In this document: one piece after another, positions 52,361 to 61,274 of the stretch
Layout: every line of letters starts with the position of its first letter
Numbering within the stretch: position 1 is the stretch's first letter
Assembly (NCBI RefSeq): GCF_900169305.1
Contig: NZ_FWDP01000004.1
Span: forward strand, 744,001 to 808,000
Length of the DNA stretch: 64,000 nucleotides
Reading direction: 5' to 3'
From: Marinilactibacillus piezotolerans
Lineage (GTDB): Bacteria > Bacillota > Bacilli > Lactobacillales > Carnobacteriaceae_A
The notes under the pieces: generated by a model
Databases searched by the model: none
What the model was told of the DNA's origin: nothing
Seen by the model: the letters and a program-made list of their open reading frames with translations, nothing else
Translations under genes and position numbers: made by a program

Positions 52361-52400
52361 GGTGGATTCTCGGCCTGGTGCCGAGAATATTGTCGTTATT
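52361..52400 (+). repeat. 40-nt hairpin element, copy 2 (array E side)
   Basis: It has GGTGGATTCTCGG... then GTGCCGAGAATATTGTC..., with an ATTCTCGG/CCGAGAAT hairpin. It is the same element as 29265-29304 (37 of 40 positions identical when copy 1 is read on the minus strand). It lies 60 bp before the first unit of array E. Confidence 0.88.
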
Positions 52401-52460
52401 AATCTGTTTTGATTAGGTATTTTGAGGACTGAGCGTTCTATTTGGCAGGTTCTTTTGAAA

Positions 52461-52911
52461 TGTGTCGCTGAATAGGGATCGGATTCGTCATCTTATTCCG
52501 GTTTCTTTCATTTATCTCGCTGAATAACGACCTAATTCGGCGACTTATTTCGATTCTTTCCATTTATCTTACTAAATAATCCTCCAATTCGACGACTTAT
52601 TTTGAATCTTCCTTTTTATCTCACTGAATAACGACCTGATTCGACATCTTATTTTGAATTTTTCTTTTTATCTCACTGAATAGGCCTTCAATTCGACACC
52701 TTATTCTGAATTTTACTTTTTATCTCGCCGAATAACGACCTAATTCGGCGACTTATCCTGATTCTCCCCTTTTATCTCGCTGAATAACGACCTAATTCGG
52801 CGACTTATCCTGATTCTCCCCTTTTATCTCGCTGAATAGTGCCCTTATTCGATATCTTATCCTAATCCGTCCCACCTATCTCTTTAAATGGCAATTCAAC
52901 TCACATCAGCT
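52461..52911 (+). repeat. array E: nine tandem 52-bp dyad repeats
   Basis: Core positions are 52470, 52522, 52574 (AAAT), 52626, 52678, 52730, 52782, 52834 and 52886 (AAAT), all exactly 52 bp apart. A unit reads TATCTCGCTGAAT, nine bases, ATTCGGCGACTTA, the same sequence family as array A on the other strand. The two units with cores at 52730 and 52782 are nearly identical. It lies between the convergent aldo/keto reductase and yfhO-like genes. Confidence 0.95.
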
Positions 52912-52969
52912 TTAAAAGTCTATCTTCTTTAACAAAGAATAGTTTCTCTAACAGGCAAACGCTCTAACT

Positions 52970-53027
52970 AAAAAAGCCGCTCTCAGTCTGATTCAGCAGT
53001 TTCGTGCTGATCAGCCGAGAGCGGCTT
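52970..53027 (-). terminator. terminator of the csbB-gtcA-yfhO-like operon
   Basis: AAGCCGCTCTC (52974-52984) and GAGAGCGGCTT (53017-53027) form perfect outer arms with further inner pairing (CAGCA/TGCTG). On the minus strand a run of T follows. It starts 15 nt past the stop. Confidence 0.9.
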
Positions 53028-53041
53028 CGAACGTTTTTCAA

Positions 53042-55789
53042 TTATCTTTTCCGCTTAGCTGACAGAATGTTTATAGCAAGCAGAATCAATCCTACTGCTG
53101 AGATAACTGCGCCGGCGATGAGCCATGGTGTTCTGTATTCAAGTTGAATTTCATTGTCACCTTCAACCACCGGGATACCGATAAAGCCGAGATTTGCTTT
53201 GACGATCTCAACTGGTTCTCCATTCCGCTCAGCGTGCCAGCCTTCTGAGTAAGGAATCGTAGTGACCAGTATTTCGTTCCCCTGGCTTGTGACGGAACCT
53301 GCTACTGTTTGGCTGCCGAACGTCGAGATCTCTAGAGCATTTTCGTTTTTCTTTTGAGCTTCTGCAGCGATCTCTGCTTCGTCGATCGGTTTAGCAAATA
53401 AGTCTATGGGCCCGACAGTATAGATACCAGGCCGATTTAAATTCACTGTGACAGTTTCGTCTGTCGCTGCTTCTACGTAGCCCATATTGATCAGAATCGT
53501 TTCTCGTCTGAAATAAGAACTGAAGCTGTAGCGGTCAGATTGGTAGATACTTTTACTGATGTCCCCATACTCTGCTGTCAGATGATAATTGGTCGGCTGC
53601 CTCAGTAAGGGATTTTCATCCAGCGGGTCGTATCGCAAACCGCTTGCACGAACATAGAGTTCTGAGCCAACCACAGCTTCAGGAGAGTCGATTGTTAACG
53701 TCATATTGATCTCGCCAGATTCTGAAACAATTTGCTTATCAAAAATGTCTGTTGTAGGCGTTTCTTCAGAAATGGTTAATTCATAAGGCACTTTTAAAAT
53801 AGTTGGTTCTTGTTCAATTCCCTCCAACTCCGAGTTGCTCACAACTTCTTCATCCAGTACAGCATTTTCAGATAAAACAGCTTCTTTTTCCAGTGCATTA
53901 TACTGTTCAAAAACTTCTGCTGTTACTGCACTGTCTTCAAGGTAAGCGAGCGGTGCTGCGTAGTCGGTTTGTGCTCTGACAAACCCGTTTTCAGTCTCTA
54001 CTATCTCATAACCGAATGGAATGTAGGCTGCTTTTTCCGTTTCCGTAATAATTGTGTCAATGCCCAGCAGACGATTGATGCCGCTTCGATCATCAATCCC
54101 GCCGCGCAATGGTTGAATAATTTGATAGCCGCTGGTTTCAATAGCCTGAGCCAATTCGGACAGAGCCCCATTTGAAACAGAAAGATAGGAATTCAAGCCC
54201 ATTTCATCCAGATAAATGAATTGATTTTTTATCTGATTGTCTTTTGACGTTACGCCGATTCGGTTGATTTTTTTAGAAGCCGCTGAAGCCGCTGAACTGG
54301 CTGAATCGTCTGTTGAGTCTTCTAGATCGCCGAGTGCTTCTCTATAAGAGGTTTCTGCTGTTCCAAGCTCCACGACCTGTCCGGCCATATTATCTCCAAA
54401 CGGATAATAGAAAAAGACGGCATTGGAAATCATATTCAAGCATACTAAGCCAAGCAGGATTATATTCAGCTGCTGACCTTTAAAGCGATTTGAGAACAAT
54501 GCAAACCACATCAGCCAGCCAAACAGCAGCGGAATCAGCATGTAAAACGTTAGGTGATTTCGAATGAACAAGGCCAAACAGGCTATGCCCGTATAGATGA
54601 CCAAAAACCATTTCACCTTTTTACGAGCATTCAAAACCAGATCAGTCTGCCGGTCAATCAAGTAACCACCGGCGAGTGCCATGTAAAAGGCAAAGACGAA
54701 GGAAAATCGATTATAAGGTCCGGACAGTCCATTCATCAGGGAGCCTAAAAGTGGAAACAGCAGCAAGACTCCTAAAATGATTAGAACGACCTTTACATAA
54801 CGAGTCTGATGATCTTTTTTCAAAGAAAACAATGCGATAAACGACAACAGTGAAAAACCGCCGATAGTCCAGAAATAGCTTCCCGGCGCAATCGCATGCT
54901 TAATGAGCGCAACATAATATTCCAGCGGGTAAATCCATAAGTTGATTTCTACGCCGCCCGGACTTCTGGACGAGTGGAGAAACCCATAGACCATGGGTAA
55001 AAACAAGACTGCCGCAATCATCAAACCGACTAAGTACGCATACACTGTCTTCATAAATAAGCTGAAAAATGATTTAAAGGAGTGTTCTTCTTTCATTGTA
55101 AAATAGCGCACCATAGCATAGATAAAAATCAGAATCGTCAGTTTATAGAAAAAATAGAAATTACTGAAAGCACTGACGGCTACTGCCAGCATGAAAAAAG
55201 TACTGGATTCTTTTCGCAAGATTTTTTCAGCACCCAAGCATAACAGCGGGTACCAGATCAACGCTAGAATAAAGAACGGATGACGGGACATATTGAAGAT
55301 GCCATAGTTTGCAAATGCATAAAGAATGGCTCCGGTCAATCCGGCAGAATGAGAAAAATTCATTTTTCTAGCAAAGAACAAAAAGACTGCACCTGCGCTC
55401 CAGACTCTGACGAAACTGAGAAGGTGAAAAGCGAATTCGCTCCAAGATGGCGGAAATAGTAAACCTAAGTAAATAAAGGGATCTCCGATAACGTAATAGC
55501 CATAAGACTGGATGACATCGGCACCCATGCTGATCGACCAGTCCCATAACGGAAATCCATCACCACTGAGTAAGCCGCGCAGCTTTTCAAGGTAATCGCC
55601 AAAAATCAGAAAATGCTGTGTCAAACCGTCACTTGTCCAGATAAAGGAAGCATCGAGCACTAAAAAGTAAGCAGAAAAAATTGCAGCCATCATGACTATA
55701 AAAATAGCGGTATAAATCCACAAGGTTTTTAAGCTGATCTGCTGGTTAATAGCCAAATCCGCTTGATTCGTTTGTTTGGTCTGATTCAT
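53042..55789 (-). CDS. YfhO-family membrane glycosyltransferase (GT-C type)
   Basis: A 915-residue polytopic protein. About twelve helices occupy residues 25-470. A large outer domain follows (about 480-885, with an acidic Ala/Ser-rich DDSASSAASAASKK linker), then a final helix (AGAVISAVGLILLAINIL). SDGLTQHFLIFGDYLEKLRG, with an early Asp, and GGVEINLWIYPLEYYVALI fit the YfhO family. In Bacillus and Listeria, YfhO-type proteins move a sugar from undecaprenyl phosphate to lipoteichoic acid outside the cell. It follows the GtcA-like flippase by 1 nt, which completes a CsbB-GtcA-YfhO set. GAAGAGGGG precedes the ATG. Confidence 0.88.
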   Translation of the reverse strand: MNQTKQTNQADLAINQQISLKTLWIYTAIFIVMMAAIFSAYFLVLDASFIWTSDGLTQHFLIFGDYLEKLRGLLSGDGFPLWDWSISMGADVIQSYGYYVIGDPFIYLGLLFPPSWSEFAFHLLSFVRVWSAGAVFLFFARKMNFSHSAGLTGAILYAFANYGIFNMSRHPFFILALIWYPLLCLGAEKILRKESSTFFMLAVAVSAFSNFYFFYKLTILIFIYAMVRYFTMKEEHSFKSFFSLFMKTVYAYLVGLMIAAVLFLPMVYGFLHSSRSPGGVEINLWIYPLEYYVALIKHAIAPGSYFWTIGGFSLLSFIALFSLKKDHQTRYVKVVLIILGVLLLFPLLGSLMNGLSGPYNRFSFVFAFYMALAGGYLIDRQTDLVLNARKKVKWFLVIYTGIACLALFIRNHLTFYMLIPLLFGWLMWFALFSNRFKGQQLNIILLGLVCLNMISNAVFFYYPFGDNMAGQVVELGTAETSYREALGDLEDSTDDSASSAASAASKKINRIGVTSKDNQIKNQFIYLDEMGLNSYLSVSNGALSELAQAIETSGYQIIQPLRGGIDDRSGINRLLGIDTIITETEKAAYIPFGYEIVETENGFVRAQTDYAAPLAYLEDSAVTAEVFEQYNALEKEAVLSENAVLDEEVVSNSELEGIEQEPTILKVPYELTISEETPTTDIFDKQIVSESGEINMTLTIDSPEAVVGSELYVRASGLRYDPLDENPLLRQPTNYHLTAEYGDISKSIYQSDRYSFSSYFRRETILINMGYVEAATDETVTVNLNRPGIYTVGPIDLFAKPIDEAEIAAEAQKKNENALEISTFGSQTVAGSVTSQGNEILVTTIPYSEGWHAERNGEPVEIVKANLGFIGIPVVEGDNEIQLEYRTPWLIAGAVISAVGLILLAINILSAKRKR

Positions 55790-55790
55790 T

Positions 55791-56210
55791 TTACCCCTCT
55801 TCCTGTTTGAAAATGAACAGTTTGCTGAAGGCGTAATTCACGACCACAACGATAAATTGAGTAATGATTTTAGAAATATTGGTATCGATCGTCAAAAAGT
55901 CTACTAAAATAAACATACTCAGCATATCAAAAAGTCCGGACACTAGACGGAATCCGACAAAAAGATAAAACTCGCGGAACGCTTCTTTAGTCGAGGTCGA
56001 AGTGGATTTAAAGACGTACTTTTTATTGGTCACAAAAGCGAATAGAATCGCTGCAATAATAGATATAGCGTTGGCAAATAAATAGGGTGTATCCAGTAAA
56101 GTGTCGAAGACATAAAATACGCCGATATTCACAATTGTCGCTAGAACGCCAAAGAATAGATAGTCTATTACTTCTTGATATTTAAAGTATAAGGATTTGA
56201 TTTGCTTCAT
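55791..56210 (-). CDS. GtcA-like polyprenyl-phosphate-sugar flippase
   Basis: A 139-residue GtrA/GtcA-family protein with four helices. YFKYQEVIDYLFFGVLATIVNIGVFYVFD, IIAAILFAFVTNKKYVFKS and VNYAFSKLFIFKQEEG are typical of the family, including the conserved N-K-x-x-V-F segment. It probably flips undecaprenyl-phosphate-linked sugar to the outer face. Its ATG overlaps the stop of the upstream glycosyltransferase (ATGA), and its stop lies just before the yfhO-like start, so the three genes are tightly coupled. Confidence 0.9.
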   Translation of the reverse strand: MKQIKSLYFKYQEVIDYLFFGVLATIVNIGVFYVFDTLLDTPYLFANAISIIAAILFAFVTNKKYVFKSTSTSTKEAFREFYLFVGFRLVSGLFDMLSMFILVDFLTIDTNISKIITQFIVVVVNYAFSKLFIFKQEEG

Positions 56211-57226
56211 AAAAGAGATTCGTCCTTTTCATTCTTTTCATCCACTGATTTATCAGTTGGAGTGACTTCTATTTCATCCGTAGTCTTTTGCTCATTTTCT
56301 ATGGAAGATTCTCTTGTAAAATAAGGCGGTCTGCCTTTCGTTTCTACAAACACTCTGCCAAGATATTCTCCGATGACTCCCAATGAAATCAACTGGATTC
56401 CGCCTAAGAACAAAATTGCGGCCAGTAAAGTCGGATAGCCGGCAGCATTTGTTCCAAACAGCAGTGTCTTCGTAATTTCGACCGCTAAAAAAATAAAAGC
56501 TAAAAAGGAAATGATGAACCCGATATAGGACCAGATTTTCAGCGGAACGGTACTGTAAGAAGTAACGCCATCCATCGCCAATTTAAACAGCTTGCTCCAT
56601 TTCCACTTGGTTACGCCGGCTGCTCGTTCTTCTGCATAGTATGAGATTTCTTTTTTCTTGAAGCCGATCCATCCGTACATGCCTTTTGTATATCGCTCGG
56701 ATTCTCTAAGCTGCCTTAAAGCTACTACACACTTTTTGTCCAGCAATCTAAAGTCACCGGCTTGTGGAAAGACTTTTTCAGGCGTCATTTTTTGTACGAG
56801 TTTATAATAGAGTTTGGATGTCAAGACTTTTAGGAAAGTCTCTCCTTCTCTTTTTTTACGCACAGCGTACACGTCTTCATAACCTTGTTCCCACCAGCTG
56901 ATCATTTCCTGCATCACTTCCGGCGGGTGCTGCAGATCGGCATCAATAATGACGACACCATCTCCTGTTACATGGTCAAATCCGGCCAGCATCGCCGTTT
57001 CTTTTCCATAGTTTCTGGATAAGTCCACATACTGCATCCGCTGATCTTGCTGATTCAATTCTCGTAATAATTCCAACGTGCGGTCAGAGCTGCCGTCATT
57101 GACAAATAAAAACTCAAATTCATACTGGCTGATCGTTTCACTGACCGTATTCAACCGCTCGACCAGCTGCGGGAGTACTTCTTCCTCGTTGTATGCAGGA
57201 ATAATAACAGAAATCTTTTTCATCAT
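56207..57226 (-). CDS. CsbB-like undecaprenyl-phosphate glycosyltransferase (GT2, DPM1/GtrB type)
   Basis: A 339-residue GT2 enzyme with two C-terminal membrane helices (about 230-290), the GtrB/CsbB layout. It charges undecaprenyl phosphate with a sugar, commonly GlcNAc or glucose. ISVIIPAYNEEEVLPQLV, FLFVNDGSSDRTLE, YGKETAMLAGFDH, VIIDADLQHPPEVM (metal-binding DAD) and QAGDFRLLDKK are family motifs. A charged tail rich in Glu, Lys and Asp (about 305-339) is unusual in length. GAGGAAAC precedes two adjacent ATGs. It leads the operon with the GtcA- and YfhO-like genes. Confidence 0.92.
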   Translation of the reverse strand: MMKKISVIIPAYNEEEVLPQLVERLNTVSETISQYEFEFLFVNDGSSDRTLELLRELNQQDQRMQYVDLSRNYGKETAMLAGFDHVTGDGVVIIDADLQHPPEVMQEMISWWEQGYEDVYAVRKKREGETFLKVLTSKLYYKLVQKMTPEKVFPQAGDFRLLDKKCVVALRQLRESERYTKGMYGWIGFKKKEISYYAEERAAGVTKWKWSKLFKLAMDGVTSYSTVPLKIWSYIGFIISFLAFIFLAVEITKTLLFGTNAAGYPTLLAAILFLGGIQLISLGVIGEYLGRVFVETKGRPPYFTRESSIENEQKTTDEIEVTPTDKSVDEKNEKDESLL

Positions 57227-57256
57227 GTTTCCTCAATTCTACTCAGTACCCTTTTT

Positions 57257-58288
57257 TTATTCGTTAAATCCGCGTCCATAAGAATGATTATAGGGTACAT
57301 AGTTTTTATCATGTAATGCTTTTGCGGCAAATGCCGGCCAGTTCGGATTTCTTAATAACGGTCTGCCGAGCGAAATTAAATCTGCTTGCCCATCTTCCAG
57401 AATATAATTGGCCAAGCTTGGATCGCCTAGTTTTCCGACTGTTGAAATAAATAGGTTTGAACGCTCTTTAAACCGTTTGGCATATTGTGTCTGGTATCCA
57501 GGATAAATACTGTCAGGACGTTTGGGCAGTAAGCCTCCGGTCGAGACATCGACTGCATCAACAGATAATGTTTCAAGCCATTGATTCATCTGATCAAACT
57601 CTTCTAAAGTTGTACTGTTCTCATCATAGTCACTGGCAGAAAATCTGACCCAGACGCTGCCTTGAAATACAGACTTCACAGCAAGCAGCACTTCTTTCAG
57701 TAATCGGAAGCGGTTTTCCAGTGTCTGCGGTCCATACTCATCTGTTCTCTGATTGGTAAGCGGTGAGATGAACTGATTGATCAGGTAGCCGTGTGCTGCG
57801 TGTACTTGAATAACGTCAAATCCGGCTTCTTGCGCTCTTGCCGCACTGTTTTTGAAATCTTGGATGATTTTTTCGATTCCTTCAGCAGTCAGTGCATTCG
57901 GTGTATGGTACTGGGCGCTGTAAGCTAGTGCACTCGGGGCAACCAAATCTTCTGCATCTTCAGCTTTTCTCCCAGCGTGAGCCAATTGAATACCGGCTTT
58001 GCTGCCTAATTCATGTAAAACTCTGACCAGCGTTTTTAGTTTATCTGTCTGCTGATCACTATAAATACCCAAATCCTGATCGGTAATGCGGCCTTCCGGA
58101 GAAACGGCTGATGCTTCTAGGATAATCAAACTTGCTCCTCCGATTGCACGGCTGGCATAGTGGGCTTCGTGGAAAGGCGTTAGGACGCCATCTTCTTTAT
58201 GTACAGCATACATACACATGGGCGCCATCACGATCCGGTTTTTCAAGTTCAGCTTTCCCAATTGCAGCGGTTCAAATAATTTTGCCAT
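57257..58288 (-). CDS. NADPH dehydrogenase of the old yellow enzyme family, YqjM-like
   Basis: A 343-residue FMN flavoprotein that reduces activated C=C bonds with NADPH. LFEPLQLGKLNLKNRIVMAPMCMYA includes the PMCMY segment with the flavin-tuning Cys and Tyr of the YqjM subgroup. IQLAHAGRKA, VIQVHAAHGYLINQFISPLTNQRTDEYG (paired substrate-binding His) and DLISLGRPLLRNPNWP (FMN phosphate binding) are intact. TAGGAGAAG precedes the ATG. It is separated from the next upstream gene, a TetR regulator, by a strong terminator. Its natural substrate is not clear. Confidence 0.94.
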   Translation of the reverse strand: MAKLFEPLQLGKLNLKNRIVMAPMCMYAVHKEDGVLTPFHEAHYASRAIGGASLIILEASAVSPEGRITDQDLGIYSDQQTDKLKTLVRVLHELGSKAGIQLAHAGRKAEDAEDLVAPSALAYSAQYHTPNALTAEGIEKIIQDFKNSAARAQEAGFDVIQVHAAHGYLINQFISPLTNQRTDEYGPQTLENRFRLLKEVLLAVKSVFQGSVWVRFSASDYDENSTTLEEFDQMNQWLETLSVDAVDVSTGGLLPKRPDSIYPGYQTQYAKRFKERSNLFISTVGKLGDPSLANYILEDGQADLISLGRPLLRNPNWPAFAAKALHDKNYVPYNHSYGRGFNE

Positions 58289-58426
58289 TTTAACTTCTCC
58301 TATCTCGTAACTCTATCAATAGCTATTCTATCACGTTCAGTAATCTTCAATGGATTAATTTGTCTTTTCATTAAAAAACTATTATTTGCTTATGCGTTTT
58401 TTTACTCTCAAACTATAGAAAAAACC

Positions 58427-58472
58427 AAAAAAAGAAGACAACTCTAATCTAGTTAGAATTGTCTTCTTTTTT
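58427..58472. terminator. terminator after the TetR-family gene
   Basis: Twenty-base and nineteen-base arms (AAAAAAAGAAGACAACTCTA and TAGAATTGTCTTCTTTTTT) are nearly perfect and give U-runs on both strands. The stem overlaps the TetR stop region. Confidence 0.88.
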
Positions 58473-59032
58473 CATTGTACCTGTTTGTTCCAAAGCTTAG
58501 TGGTCATATCAATGATCGCCTGTACTTTTTGGCTGATTTCTTCTTCATTGTACACCAACTGACCCTGTGCTACCAGCATAGCAACACCATGGATAACCGG
58601 CCACAATATATCCAGCAGCTCTTGCAGACTTGCATCATCCCAAACATTCAGTTCTTTATTTAAAAGTCCTTTAATGGCTTCATAAGAGAATGCATGCAAT
58701 TCGACCGCTTGCAGTTCACGATCCATAAAAATTGCTGAAAATAGTGTCGGTTCTTCTTTTGCAAATAGAATATACTTTTTGCATACAGAAGTCAGATCAG
58801 ATTGCGGAGTGTTAACCATAAAGATTTCTTCAGCTAAATACTGCTTAATATAGTCAAGCAGTCCAACTTTAAGATCATCCATATTTTTAAATTCTTTATA
58901 GATGGGTTGCGTTGAAGAATTCATCTTGATTGCAATTTGTCTAGCGGTAAATTGCTTAAACCCGCTTGTTCTGAGAAGCTCCATAGAAGCATCTAAGATA
59001 TTCTCTCTCAAAATCGTTCGTTGTCTTGGCAC
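58472..59032 (-). CDS. TetR-family transcriptional regulator
   Basis: A 186-residue regulator. The N-terminal helix-turn-helix ILDASMELLRTSGFKQFTARQIAIKMNSSTQPIYKEFKNMDDLKVGLLDYI is a clear TetR_N domain. The C-terminal ligand domain is helical and unassigned. The start is GTG at 59032, with GGAGATAGG upstream. The nearest partners are the OYE gene downstream and pepS, divergently placed; an inverted repeat at 59077-59112 is a candidate operator. Ligand and targets are unknown. Confidence 0.9.
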   Translation of the reverse strand: MPRQRTILRENILDASMELLRTSGFKQFTARQIAIKMNSSTQPIYKEFKNMDDLKVGLLDYIKQYLAEEIFMVNTPQSDLTSVCKKYILFAKEEPTLFSAIFMDRELQAVELHAFSYEAIKGLLNKELNVWDDASLQELLDILWPVIHGVAMLVAQGQLVYNEEEISQKVQAIIDMTTKLWNKQVQ

Positions 59033-59076
59033 CTTCCTATCTCCCTCAATTCATATTTTCAACCTTGCCTAGTTGA

Positions 59077-59112
59077 CAATAGATAGTAGTATAACATACT
59101 TAACATCTATTG
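59077..59112. promoter_or_regulatory. candidate operator between the TetR-family gene and pepS
   Basis: A perfect 8-bp dyad, CAATAGAT (59077-59084) and ATCTATTG (59105-59112), with a 20-bp spacer lies 45 bp above the regulator start. The rest of the 59033-59400 gap is AT-rich and must hold the pepS promoter, which I could not fix. Confidence 0.4.
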
Positions 59113-59400
59113 AAAAGACAGTATGTATCCTTTAAATACAGTATACTAAAAAACAAAAGTTATTAAAATACTGATATTCAAGCCTTTATATAACATATGT
59201 TATTATACGAATTGGAATTAATCTCGTCATAACTATTATTTTTGAATAGTTAGATAGTAACAAAAATTTAAAAATCAATGCTAAATTCAACCTAAAAGAA
59301 TCTAGTCTGCTTTCTCAGACTCGGACATTCTCGCACTGTTTATTAAAATATGCTATTATATAAAATGAGGTATAAATATTCATTACAGGAGGATATTACA

Positions 59401-60639
59401 ATGAGTTTAGAAAATTTTAACAATTTATTACAGAAATACGCTAATTTAATCGTCACTACTGGTGTCAATGTTCAAGACAGTCACACTGTCGTATTGAGCA
59501 TTGATGTTGAACAAGCTCCGCTTGCGCGTATGATTACTGAAGCTGCTTATAAAAAAGGCGCAAAAGAAGTGATCGTCAAATGGGCTGACGACAGCATCAC
59601 TCGTTCAAAATTCCAATATGCTCCCGAAGAAGTCTTGACTGACGTTCCTCAGTACCGAATTGATGAAAGTTTGGATCACATTGAAAAAGGGGCAAGCCGT
59701 ATTAGTGTCCGCTCTTCTGACCCAGATTCATTAAAAGGATTAGACAGTTCTAAAATCGCTGCTGCACAAGCGGCATTAGGAAAAGCATTATCTGAACAGA
59801 GAAAAGCAACTCAATCCAATAAAGTCAGCTGGCTGGTTGCTGCAGCTGCTGGAGAAGCATGGGCTGCAAAAGTATTTCCGGACTTAGAGTCGACTGAAGA
59901 ACAACTAGATGCTCTTTGGGACGCTATTTTTAAAGCCGTCCACTTATATGATGAAGACCCAATCAAAACTTGGGAAGAAAAAGACAAAACGCTAGAAGCA
60001 AAAGCTGAAGAGTTGAATAAAGAACAATTTGTTGCCCTTCATTATACTGCTCCGGGCACTGACTTGACTGTCGGATTGCCTAAAGGTCACCGCTGGGAAG
60101 GTGCTGGAAGCTTAAACGCTCGCGGAGAACGCTTCATGGCGAATATGCCGACTGAAGAAGTCTTCACTGCTCCAGATGCTAACCGTGTTGATGGGGTTGT
60201 TGTTTCAACGAAACCTCTAAGCTATGCTGGAAATATCATTGAAGGCATGGAATTCCACTTTAAAGATGGAAAAGTTGAAAAAGTAACAGCGAAAAACGGC
60301 GAAGACGTGATTACTAAACTGGTCGATACGGACGAAGGCTCTGCTCGTTTAGGCGAAGTTGCCTTAGTACCGGATGCTTCTCCAATTTCTCAATCAGGAT
60401 TGACATTCTTCAATACATTATTTGATGAGAATGCTTCTAACCACTTTGCATTAGGGTCTGCTTACGCGTTCAACCTGCAAGGCGGAACAGAAATGTCTGA
60501 AGAAGAACTTAAGGCTGCCGGACTAAATCGTTCTGACGTACACGTTGATTTCATGGTGGGATCAAATGAAATGGATATTGATGGTATACGTGAAGATGGT
60601 ACTCGCGTTCCAGTATTCCGTAAAGGTGCTTGGGCATAA
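59401..60639 (+). CDS. pepS: aminopeptidase, M29 family (PepS/AmpS)
   Basis: A metallo-aminopeptidase of 412 residues that trims peptides in the cytoplasm. The N-terminal domain has KYANLIVTTGVNVQDSHTVVLSID and VKWADD. The catalytic half contains NIPTEEVFTAPD-like NMPTEEVFTAPDANRVDG (metal-binding Glu), GSARLGEVALV (Glu), NASNHFALGSAY (His and Tyr) and HVDFMVGSNEMDIDG (His and Asp), the full M29 metal set. CAGGAGGA lies 9 nt before the ATG at 59401; an upstream in-frame start at 59350 has no site. It is monocistronic with a strong terminator. Confidence 0.95.
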   Translation: MSLENFNNLLQKYANLIVTTGVNVQDSHTVVLSIDVEQAPLARMITEAAYKKGAKEVIVKWADDSITRSKFQYAPEEVLTDVPQYRIDESLDHIEKGASRISVRSSDPDSLKGLDSSKIAAAQAALGKALSEQRKATQSNKVSWLVAAAAGEAWAAKVFPDLESTEEQLDALWDAIFKAVHLYDEDPIKTWEEKDKTLEAKAEELNKEQFVALHYTAPGTDLTVGLPKGHRWEGAGSLNARGERFMANMPTEEVFTAPDANRVDGVVVSTKPLSYAGNIIEGMEFHFKDGKVEKVTAKNGEDVITKLVDTDEGSARLGEVALVPDASPISQSGLTFFNTLFDENASNHFALGSAYAFNLQGGTEMSEEELKAAGLNRSDVHVDFMVGSNEMDIDGIREDGTRVPVFRKGAWA

Positions 60640-60667
60640 TCACTATAAGATGAACAAGATGACTAAA

Positions 60668-60710
60668 TGAAAAAGAGATAGCTGCTTTCTAAGCGGCTAT
60701 CTCTTTTTCA
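60668..60710. terminator. bidirectional terminator between pepS and the GNAT gene
   Basis: TGAAAAAGAGATAGCTGC (60668-60685) and GCGGCTATCTCTTTTTCA (60693-60710) pair with one wobble. Both strands carry a U-run. It overlaps the end of the GNAT gene. Confidence 0.92.
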
Positions 60711-61161
60711 CTTTATAAACCATAACGTGCTCCCCATTGTCCTCATCTATGATCCCAGTCTTTGTAAAGCCTGCTTTCTTGTATAATTGTTCTGCCTGCT
60801 GATTTTCCGGTTCGATGCTCAAAACAATGTCCTTTACTGGCCAATTCTGCTGGATATAGTTAAGTATTTTAGTTAAAAAGAGCGATCCGTAGCCTTTTCC
60901 TTGATGCTGACTGTCAATCATATACCGGTCCAGCCAAATGTAGCCTTTTTCTTGATGGAAGGCACCGATCATAGCAAATCCCACTGGATAGGCATCTACA
61001 TATAAACCATAAGTTGACCAAGCAAACCGGGTTTCGTAGACTGCTTCAAGCATAGATTCTGTATTCGGAGCAACGAATGACGCTTGATGCGGATGAGGTT
61101 TCAGCTCTGCAATGGCTCGCCAGTTATCCTCAGTTACTGGACGGATTGATAATGTATCCAC
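60697..61161 (-). CDS. GNAT-family N-acetyltransferase
   Basis: A 154-residue acetyl-CoA-dependent acetyltransferase. LSIRPVTEDNWRAIAELKPHPHQASFVAPN at the start and the layout resemble the BltD/spermine-spermidine acetyltransferase group. IWLDRYMIDSQHQGKGYGSLFLTKIL contains the acetyl-CoA loop Q-x-x-G-K/Y-G, and PENQQAEQLYKKAGFTKTG is motif B. The start is GTG at 61161 after AAGGGAGA. The substrate is not determined. Confidence 0.9.
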   Translation of the reverse strand: MDTLSIRPVTEDNWRAIAELKPHPHQASFVAPNTESMLEAVYETRFAWSTYGLYVDAYPVGFAMIGAFHQEKGYIWLDRYMIDSQHQGKGYGSLFLTKILNYIQQNWPVKDIVLSIEPENQQAEQLYKKAGFTKTGIIDEDNGEHVMVYKVKKR

Positions 61162-61230
61162 TTTGTTCTCCCTTTACTGTCGATTTAGTCATTGACTATT
61201 TCTTTGGCTCTATCCATTCTATGGTATCAC

Positions 61231-61262
61231 AAAAAAGACAGCACTTCAGCGCTGTCTTTTTA
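61231..61262 (-). terminator. terminator of the LacI-GH13 operon
   Basis: AAAAAGACAGC (61232-61242) and GCTGTCTTTTT (61251-61261) form a perfect stem with U-runs on both strands. It lies 13 nt past the GH13 stop codon. Confidence 0.88.
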
Positions 61263-61274
61263 CTATCATGCCGT

